Source: Pratylenchus scribneri (Eukaryota; Nematoda; Chromadorea; Rhabditida; Pratylenchidae). From it: a stretch of 64,000 bases of DNA. Location of the stretch: assembly GCA_030063045.1 (NCBI GenBank), contig JAQSEB010000013.1, positions 1,302,001-1,366,000 on the forward strand, written 5' to 3'. The translations under genes and the position numbers were made by a program. Below are positions 56,138-64,000 of this stretch, in pieces (position 1 is the stretch's first letter; every line of letters begins with the position of its first letter). A model generated the notes under the pieces. That model did not search any database and was not told the origin of the DNA. It saw only the letters and a list, made by a program, of their open reading frames with translations.

Positions 56138-58973
56138 ATGCCTGCTTCAAATAGTCAATTTGCCGATAATATTGAAATAATTTATAATAAATATAAATTA
56201 TTCCTCGTCGAGGAGACAGTCGACTACAAATTTAAGAATAAAGTAAATTTAAAATAATAAATATTCGAAATTAATCAATCTTTTACAGGCCAATTTAATT
56301 AAAGCATTCAACCACAGCAGTTCTTGTATTGAATTTCTAAGTAATTATCAGGTATTTTTTATAATTTAATAATTAATCTGTACAACCCACTCTGTGATTG
56401 AACCCATCAAGGATTAAAATAATTTGATGATTTTTATATCAAATTAAAGAATTGACAATTGGCTATCTAATGATTTGATTTTTATCTAAATTAATAATTC
56501 AGAAATCTAAATTAGTGGAATTATTAGATTTTCAAACTGACTTTTATCTATGATTTTGCGAATTTTAAATGATTTTCGGCACAACTACTTATTAACGAAT
56601 TTAAATAAAAATAATTTAATATCTATTATAGCCAAAACGTGTGCTCTTAATTTGAGACTAAAATCATCGAAATTTTTACGATCTTTGATTAGGCACGTAT
56701 TTACTATTTAGGGGGGAGTAGACGGGGTACCTACTACCTACCCCCCCCCCCCCCCATTGGGGGAAGTGGAAGGAAAAAAAGTAAAGGGGGACCCTTCTGT
56801 AGTCCAAAATTGGTCTAAATTTTCCGCTGCAGTCCAATTTTTGGCTTAAATTTTTCGCTGCACAGCTATTTTTTCTCATTTTTTTTTTACATGTGTACCC
56901 CGCCTAACCCCGGTACCCCCTCCATCCAGAAATCCTGGATACGTGCCTGTCTTTGATTAGTTAAATCCTAATTTACCCCGCATTTTAATTAGGCTGTTCT
57001 CATAACATTCATTAATTCAATTCCAATTTATTTAGCGTTTGGAATTCCTAGGCGATTCAATTCTTGCTTTTTTGATCAAAAGTTTCCTTTTTGAACACCG
57101 CAAAAATTATTCACCTGGCCACATGACTGTTCTCCATAATGTATTGGTCTCAAACGCAATGTTTGCGAATTTGGCAGTCAAATACAATTTCCATAAGGTA
57201 ACATTTATTAATCCATTTTATTTACTTTTTATTTATACAAACACAGCATTTATTGGCGGATTTCGATAAACCACAAAACAGAAAAATCAAAAAATATGTC
57301 AATTTTTATAAGCAACAGACAAATTGTGATTCTTCGGATTCGGATTGCTTCAATTTTGTTGAGAGCAGTGATGAGGAGACAGAGGAGGAGGAAATTGATG
57401 AAGATGAGTGCATTAAAGTACCAAAAGTTTTGGCTGATATTTTTGAAGCATTAGCTGGTGCAATTTATGTGGATTGTGGGAAAAATTTAGAAAAAGTTTG
57501 GCGTATTTTTCGCAAATTGATGCGTGAAGAGATCAAAAAATACTGTGAAATGTCGGTTAAAAATTTACCACAAAAAATTAAAATTATCCATCCAAAACCA
57601 AAGTCCAAGTAAGTCAAAAAGAATGATCAAATTTATTATTTATTTAAAGGAATCGTAAATCTAAAACTGGCAAGGCAGTAACTGTGACCCTCGATAGCAA
57701 TCATAAAGTCAAGTCTGCCAAATCAATGACATTAATGCAGAATAACTCGGGAAATGAACGGGCAGGAAGAGTCAGAAATGAGCAACAAGAAAAGGTAATT
57801 AAAATGAGGAAAAACAAGCCTTTGCAGTGAGGTAGAACCCAAGTTCGTACCATTTATAATAACTCATCAAGGAATGAAACAATTTTAGTGTTTTTACAAT
57901 CAAATTAAATAGGAGACAATTGAATATTGATATATAATTTTATTAATTTTATTTAAATTGATTCATAATTGATGGAAATAAGTTCAAATATACCATTGAA
58001 AAATTTTCCAACCCATGTAAAGCATATTATCTAGATGTTTGATCACAACTCCAAAAATTCGGAATCACAATTAGTAAAATTGCATTTTAGTTTGATACAA
58101 AATTCATTAAAATGTTTCAACTCTGGTTATTATGAAAAATGTGAAGGTGACAAGTTATAGGTACACCTTTTCAATGTGGAATAAGAATGTTCGATATAAA
58201 AATTTTCTTGCTATTTTTAGATTTCAATAGACAATCAGCAACGCCACAATAATAATGTGCCAGAGGCTAACCTCAAAATGCAGGATGAGAAGGAAAAGGC
58301 ACAATTCGCCGTTATGAATGGAAATGGAGTTGCCAAAATACAATGGCAAGTGAATGTATCAAAAGTGTCAAATGATAATGGACAACATTATCAGCAGCAA
58401 ATTGAGCGATTGATGGTAGAGAACAAACAATATAAACAAGCATTGAACATTCTGGTAACATATTAAATTAAATTCAGAAAATGGGGAATTAAAATGGAAT
58501 GAGCTCAAATTTAGCGTCAAGTCAATCAATATTAGCTCATTAAATGACAGAAAGATATTTATTAATTTTGTCATTTTTTATCAAATTAAAGCATGACCTT
58601 TAGGCTAGTCAATCATATCAATTTTATTTAAATTTGTTTAGAAATAATGAAGTTGTAACCAAAATCATTTATTTAGCAAATTTTCTTTAGTTTTTGAAGA
58701 TAATTCCAATATTTATGAATACAAATTAAAATTAATATTTTTTGGCTGGCCAAAGTCTGCTCTTTAATTTGATACAAAAATCATCAGAATTTTTCAGTCT
58801 TTGATGAGTTTTTAAATGTTTTAAAGTTCGCTTTTTACCATTAAAAAATTTAAAAAAAATTCAATTTAAAAATAACCTCTCCAAAAAAATAAATATATTT
58901 AAAGAATAAACAACTCGATGAGATGTCTCTAATAATTGCCAAGGATATGGAGGAGCGAGAGAAGGATCAGTAA
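56138..58973 (+). CDS. Free-standing Dicer-type RNase III with coiled-coil tail
   Basis: Seven exons (56138-56242, 56289-56351, 57036-57197, 57247-57608, 57650-57794, 58221-58454, 58905-58973) join in phase to 379 aa. The RNase III domain follows the Dicer IIIb pattern: DYKFKNKANLIKAFNHSSS, RLEFLGDSILAFLI, YSPGHMTVLHNVLVSNAMFA, LAVKYNFHK, an acidic insertion, KVLADIFEALAGAIYVDCG and KVWRIF. All four metal-binding acids are present (E and D of RLEFLGD, D and E of ADIFEAL). There is no helicase, PAZ, first RNase III domain or dsRNA-binding domain. The domain is followed by a Lys-rich linker (HPKPKSK NRKSKTGKAV) and a C-terminal region with heptad spacing (QQIERLMVENKQYKQALNIL then NKQLDEMSLII), probably a coiled coil that could dimerise it. 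Such enzymes cut double-stranded RNA. The frame stays open a few codons upstream of this Met. Confidence 0.82.
56395..57000. mobile_element. Family B foldback, copy 2, split by a MITE
   Basis: The left arm has CCATCAAGGATTAAAATAAT, TTGATGATTTTTATATCAAA and TTAAAG. The right arm has GTGCTCTTAATTTGAGAC, AAAATCATCGAAATTTTTAC and GATCTTTGAT, where it is interrupted by the hAT-type MITE at 56690-56949 and resumes with TCTTTGATTAGTTAAATCC. It lies in intron 2 of the RNase III gene. Confidence 0.5.
56690..56949. mobile_element. hAT-type MITE nested in a family B repeat
   Basis: A 260-bp element has inverted ends (TAGGCACGTAT and, in complement, CAGGCACGTAT) and a perfect 8-bp duplication TCTTTGAT (56682-56689, 56950-56957). 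The inside has C runs, GGGGGAAGTGGAAGGAAAAA and AAATTTTTCGCTGCACAGC, as in 34404-34646 and 48807-49034. Confidence 0.85.
57855..58110. mobile_element. Family B foldback, copy 3
   Basis: This region shares AACTCATCAAGGAATGAAAC, ACAATCAAATTAAATAGG and TTTTATTTAAATTGATTC with the other copies, and a mirrored TTTTAGTTTGATACAAAATTC on the right. It is strongly diverged and lies in intron 5 of the RNase III gene. Confidence 0.4.
58510..58820. mobile_element. Family B foldback, copy 4
   Basis: The left side has TTTTTATCAAATTAAAGCAT and TTTTATTTAAATTTG. The right side has CTCTTTAATTTGATACAAAA, ATCATCAGAATTTTTCAG and TCTTTGATGAG. It lies in intron 6 of the RNase III gene, so three of the four family B copies are in this one gene. 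Confidence 0.45.
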
Positions 58974-60523
58974 ATTCCACTTAAAGCAAAATTGACAATC
59001 TATTTGGATGGCCAATCATGATAGAATGATTAAAGAGAAGAAATATTCTTTATCTTATACAATTCATGAAAATTTATTTGTTCTACAAAATTAACAATAA
59101 TTTATGATCCTTTTAAAAACCTGATTTTGTCTCAAACTGGAAAAAAAATATAAATTCATTATTGTGGAGATCATCAAATAATGTAAAATTTGATTAAATT
59201 AAAATATTTATTCAAATAAAATTGTTAATGATTCAATCGATAATAACAATAAATACTAAAATGAAAATGTTGAACAAATGCATAAATATAACACTCAACT
59301 AAAAAAGAAGATTAATATTGAATTAAAAAATTTCCTTGACAAATTTTTTGTTTTTTTAAAAACAGTATTTAGAATGGCTAACATTTTCCTAATAACTTGA
59401 AAATATTTTAAAACATCAAAATATTTCTAATTCAATTCGCTCACCCACCAACAGCAATCAACAGCAAAATTGGCTTTGAGGCAATTTTTGTGTTGGGAAA
59501 ATATTCCAAAAGGATTCACATTCACAATTCACATAATGGAATCATTTTATGGGTAAAATTTTCTACTTTGACTAAAATTTAAAAAATGAAGATATAATAA
59601 AACAAAAATCGCAAATTAAAATTGAAAAAATTTATTGTTGAGATGAAAGGAAAATTGCCTCGGGGCAAATAAAATATTTTCTCCTTATTTAAATAAAAAT
59701 AAAATGTGGAATTCTTTGTTTATTATTTTCCTTTTTTTAAAAAAATTCCATCAACAATGCCGAATTTCGCCCAAAAATATAATTTCGCCCACATAATGCC
59801 TCTTTCCATATTAACACAATAATGTTTGCTTTTATTAGTCTAAATCCCATTCCCATGCAGCAAAATGCAATTTATTTTATGAATAATTTCCGCCAATTTG
59901 AAAATATTATAACAAATATTAAGAATTAACAAGTATTTAGATTTGTACAAATATTCAGAATTCGCGAAGAAGCAGCCAATTCTGAAAATTTGTTTCCTTT
60001 CTGATAAATGTATAATTGATAATTATTTTGACATATAAATAATTGCGGGGCAAACCATGTTCATGAGAAAATATTTATATCTCAAAATGTTGATAACATT
60101 TATATATTTATATTCGCCATTGACGATATTAATTAGCAAAATTTCATTCATATTTTCTAAATTGAAGATCATGAGTTATTTTGTTATTTCCAGTAAATAA
60201 TTAAGCATTAAAGAAAGGTTAGTCATTCGTTGAAAATTGTTCATCAGCGAAAATCAAATCAGGCAAACAATTTTAATTAACAGAGATTTTACTGACCAAA
60301 AAATTGAACAATAAGTGCAAATTATAAACAAATTTATTCAGCCAAAAAATGTAACAAATTAGAATAATATTTTATCATCATTATTTTTAATTATAATGTA
60401 AAAAATCGCAGAATGCAATCAAGCGATAAAGTTACGGTAAACTTAAACGTCTATTGAAATTATTAATTGGCTCAGATTCAAATTCAATTCATATAATAAA
60501 ATTTCTCTTTTTCATTGACTAAG

Positions 60524-60888
60524 CGACATTTGCAGACGAAACGTTCTGGTACAGATGGAGGTAAAGCTATTGTGGCATTGTTTATGGCATATTATTAAGC
60601 ATAAAATTAGCTACAAAATGATATCAAATATATTGGCCATATAAAATATATTGGCCAAGGTTGAATATACAACGAATTATAGCCAAAAAACCTTCAAAAT
60701 CGCAATTTTAATTAAATCAACGGTTTTTTGGCCATAACTCAGTGAATATTCAACATTGGCCAATGCTTTTGATGTCATTTTATAGCTGATTTTATGTTCA
60801 ATAATATGACATAAACAATTCCAAAACATCTTTACCATTTTCTACTCCAGACGATTTCGTCTGCACATGTCGGATCTGCAAATGTGGT
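60524..60888. mobile_element. Foldback MITE, family A, diverged copy
   Basis: It matches 15211-15573 along its length: GCGACATTTGCAGACGAAAC, GGTAAAGCT-TGGCATTGTTTA, AAATTAGCTACAAAATGATA, GGCCATAACTCAGTGAATAT and, on the right, GACGATTTCGTCTGCACATG. One arm has a short internal duplication (ATATTGGCCA twice). Confidence 0.75.
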
Positions 60889-61185
60889 AACACGCTTGAC
60901 GCTTTTCATTTTCATTTAAGGGCAATATTACATCTCACACTTTTATCTTTAAAATTTGATCTTTTGTATAGCATACCAGAGGTAATGAGATGAAAACAAT
61001 AAAGCTTACGCAAATCCATTCATCCATTTATTTTAACATATTAAAAATTTGTATTAACCGATATAAAATAATTCGGCCAAAACCTTATTGAGCATATACG
61101 GTAGATTATTATTTGCTAGTATGAAGAAATATTTGAGAGAATGTTATAAAATAAATTAGAGGAAAAAAAGAGGGTAATTTTCTGT

Positions 61186-61662
61186 TATCCTAGGGCCAGG
61201 GGTAATTTAGGTTGTAGAACACGAATCCGACATCCATTTCATCATATTTTGTCATCTTGGCTTGAGAATGTCGACTTTTATCAAGAAAATGTAAAGAGGG
61301 GAACATGGACATTTTTGGTGAAAATTTTTACATAAGCAAATTGGAGCATAATCAACGCAGGTTGGCGAGCTGAATCGAATAGTACCATTTTTGATGCAAT
61401 ATAGGTAAATTAGAAGTCAAAATATCTTACTAAGACAAATGTTCCTTTCGGTCATAATTTAGTAATAAATGCCATTCGATTCAGATCGACGAACTGCGTT
61501 GATTAAGCTATGATATGGCCATATAAAAAATTTTCACAAAAAAAATGTGCTTGGTTCCCCCTCTACCCATCCTGGTAAAATCGGCATTATTTTACCAAGA
61601 TGGTAAAATATGACAGAAAGTATGACAGAATCGTGTTCTAAGCTAAAAATTACCCCTAGGAT
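61186..61662. mobile_element. Foldback element of about 480 bp
   Basis: Arms of about 230 bp mirror each other around 61420: TATCCTAGG-GGGTAATTT, AGAACACGA-TC and AATCAACGCAG-TTGG-GA on the left, and CAACGCAGTTCGTCGATCTG, ATCGTGTTCTAAGC and TTACCCCTAGGAT in complement on the right. It has no coding capacity and no clear target duplication. Confidence 0.65.
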
Positions 61663-62562
61663 GTGTTTTTAATCATGTTTGGTGGTGGATGTAACAAAAC
61701 AGAAAAGTACACAATAGCGAGCAAAAACTCTGCTCTCATGACCGAAGGCCGGCTGTTTGTCCGAAAAGTGCAAAATTAATTTTTCTTTTTTTTCTAAGAG
61801 AAAATAAGAAATTAATCATCATTAGTACCGCGTACCGTATTTTCCCTTCTTCTCATTTATATAGCCTGGAGGAAGGGAAAGTCTGAATTTTCAGTTTCCA
61901 AAACCATCGGCTCGAACCCATCTAGAATATGACCCAATCCTTCTAAACCGGATGATCCATATGGTTCATTTTCAAGTTACACCCTAGTTAACCCAAAAAT
62001 CTCATGGCAGATAACCCACCCGCAAGCCGCAAGTACCAAAAGTTTGCCTATATCCAAACATCTCAAATGTTGTTTTGAACAAATAGACAAAAAATCAAAT
62101 GTCAAAAATTTTGCACAATTTTTGTCCGTCCTCCATTAAATTTGTATTTTTTAATTTGCTTTTTTTCCACTTTTTTATTCCATTCAACCTCCCAAAAATG
62201 TGCCAATGCAACTAATAAAAATTTCCATTAAATTCAATGTTGAGAAGAAAGGGAGGAGCTAATAAGTCAGGTGATGGCATTGTTTGATACACAGCTGAAA
62301 ATATTCTTACGCAAAAACTTAAATGGGTTTTGGTGCAAATTCTAATGAGTTTGGCAAATTTTCCTTCTCTATTCGTCGACATTTTCATTCAAATAATATT
62401 TCGTTATTCTTTTTCCTCATTGTTTATCACTTTCAAAAATTGTCCTTTTGATACTTGTAAAATGGCACAGGTGAAAATTTTGTAAAATAGACATTGTCTC
62501 ATTAACTATGGGTAAAATTAATTTGCCTAATATTTTAAAGTACTGTTCTTTTGTGCTATAAC

Positions 62563-62780
62563 TCAACAAGGAAGCAACCTATTTAATAAGGTGATTTGCC
62601 ATTTGAAAGCCTTAAACGTCCTCTAAAAAGTGGCTTAACCAATTTTGTCAAAATTTAAAAAGAATGTCCGCTATACTTTGACCCTAACTCAATAAGAAAG
62701 CAAAAAATTCAGGAAGGTGATTTGCCATTTGAAAGCTCTAAATGTCCTCTAAAAGCTGGCTTAACTAATTTTGTGAAATC
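62563..62780. repeat. Two-copy tandem duplication, about 125-bp period
   Basis: Both copies contain AACTCAA-AAG-AAGCAA, then AAGGTGATTTGCCATTTGAA, AGC, AAA-GTCCTCTAAAA, and GGCTTAAC-AATTTTGT. The copies differ at about one base in ten. Confidence 0.7.
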
Positions 62781-62962
62781 TATAACTTTTGCAAAATATA
62801 AGCTGCTTTTCCTTCAAAAAATCAAATTTATTGCATGTAAAGACATATAACTTTTATTAAGGCCAGGATTTTTGAAAATTTAAAAAGCTAAATTTAGAGG
62901 AAACTGACCTTTAAAAAATAGCCTCCAAAATTGGATTTTTCCCAAATTTTAACTGTCCAAAA

Positions 62963-63897
62963 ATGGAATTGCTGATATTTCGACCCGCTGAATTTGATCG
63001 TCACTACAGTTGTGTAAATTTCAACATTGATGATGTTCCACTGGAAATGCGTCGCAGATTTGCCCATCCAATAATGCATATTGTGCTCTGTACCATCTAC
63101 TATGTATTATTTTTATTATGTTTTCAGCCAAATTATGAAAAATTAAAAATTTCCGAAATTTCACTCAAATATTAATTCTTTTTAATTAATAAATATTTTA
63201 ATTCTAAATTCAAAATTGTACATTCATTTTTAAAACAATAACCAATGTAGCACTATGATTTTAAGCTAGAAATTACCGATTTACCAACTAAAAAATGGAT
63301 GGTATTTTAATTTTGCGAAAAGAGTATTGAAAATTGCGAAAAGTTTATAACGGTTTCAAAGTTTGTCCAAGAGCCCAGACCTTCTACCCTATCGATAGAT
63401 CTCGTCAAGACGCGTCGATTCGTATATATTTTTGTCATGGTTTGAACAAAAATTAAGGGTTTAAATCCACTAAACCGTTTTTGGTGTTTGGTTCAAAACC
63501 ATTTATAAACTTGACATATTATATATCATTCGATTCGTCTTGACGAGCTCTATCCAATGGTGTATGGTTTTATAAATTTTGGGCAAACCACTAAACCGTT
63601 ATAAACTTTTCGCCATTTTCAATATTTTTTTCGCCATTTTCAATGTTCCCTTAAAAATTTTCCGTTAATCTAACGAAAAATGCATTTATTTATCAAATTT
63701 ATTCATCGCTAATAAAATATTAAAACAATCTATTTATTAAAAAATTAGTCATCGCGTTTATATATTACCCTAATTTATAATTCAATAGATCCTGTATATT
63801 CCGTGTATGTGGTCATTGTGGAAGAATCGAATGCACAGTTGCTACAAAATGCTCTTCTATTTGGGCTGCGTGGATTGCATGGCACTTTGGGTTCCCG
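62963..63897 (+). CDS. Serpentine receptor class T (srt-like), 5' part
   Basis: Two exons are visible (62963-63103 and 63789-63897), joined in phase; the gene continues beyond the window. The protein opens MELLIFRPAEFDRHYSCVNF, has an RRRFAHPIMHIVLCTIYY stretch that starts the first membrane helix, and after the intron reads ILYIPCMWSLW and SCYKMLFYLGCVDCMALWVP. The N-terminal YxC motif, the YILYIPC sequence and the SCYKMLFYLG...D segment are hallmarks of nematode class-T seven-transmembrane chemoreceptors. Such receptors sit in the membrane of sensory neurons. Only about 83 of roughly 330 expected residues are present because of the window edge. The 685-nt intron carries a foldback MITE. Confidence 0.85.
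63312..63636. mobile_element. Foldback MITE in the srt-like intron
   Basis: Arms start TTGCGAAAAG-GTATTGAAAA and continue TGGCGAAAAGTTTATAACGG, TAGATCTCGTCAAGACGCGT, with mirrored copies on the right (CCGTTATAAACTTTTCGCCA, GATTCGTCTTGACGAGCTCT). It has no coding capacity. Its core motif recurs in other elements of this window. Confidence 0.75.
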
Positions 63898-64000
63898 GTG
63901 AGAAATGGAATATATAATTCGTTTTGCTTAAGAAAATCCTTAAAGTTGAAATATTTTTTTCATTCAAAAGAAAAAGAGGGACGAAGGAATACATTGGTTG

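Larger units (their letters stand above)
58974..62962. other. 4-kb intergenic region
   Basis: No gene is visible. The region holds a family A foldback copy, another foldback element and a two-copy duplication, listed separately. The rest is AT-rich sequence that should include the receptor gene's promoter. Confidence 0.5.

Overview
The window looks like nuclear DNA of a chromadorean nematode. The base composition is strongly AT-rich. Most introns are about 40-60 nt, with GT..AG ends and acceptors of the TTTTAG or TTAAG type, alongside a few introns of many kb. The gene content is nematode-like: an ACN-1-type dead angiotensin-converting enzyme, a LYS-type lysozyme-like protein, an amidated neuropeptide precursor and a class-T serpentine receptor. 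I cannot name the species; a Tylenchina-type nematode is only a guess. All multi-exon models below were assembled by eye. In each one the exon phases close and the joined reading frame is open, which is good support, but no alignment or transcript data were available.

Left part (1-15.6 kb) is dominated by mobile DNA. An apparently intact Ginger1-like cut-and-paste transposon (2024-4892) has 258-bp terminal inverted repeats and a seven-exon, 574-aa integrase-like transposase. A complete BEL/Pao retrotransposon (6631-15063) has two 790-bp LTRs that look identical, a GATCA target duplication, a primer site complementary to the inside of a tRNA-Lys(CUU), a 1792-aa polyprotein and an extra 213-aa Gln/Asn-rich ORF where an env gene would lie.

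16-22 kb carries three secreted-protein genes: a small protein with 15 cysteines (+), a six-exon LYS-type lysozyme-like protein whose catalytic D-x-E is missing (-), and a precursor with four LWG-amide peptides (-).

23.4-39.5 kb is one 19-exon gene on the minus strand, an acn-1 orthologue with every zinc ligand lost. Its introns hold an intact hAT transposon (28773-31788), a 690-bp foldback element, several small elements, and a complete zinc-finger gene on the opposite strand (33116-37562) with a tandem duplication of its finger exons and a minisatellite intron.

41.9-53.8 kb holds a tandem pair of DUF1294 (bacterial YsdA-like) membrane protein genes, then a 12-exon gene for a 738-aa single-pass membrane protein. 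One intron of that gene carries about 1.35 kb of a 25-bp satellite.

56.1-59.0 kb encodes a free-standing Dicer-type RNase III domain with all four catalytic acids and a coiled-coil C-terminus in place of a dsRNA-binding domain. The right edge starts a class-T serpentine receptor gene that runs out of the window. Miniature foldback and hAT-type elements are scattered throughout, mostly in introns.
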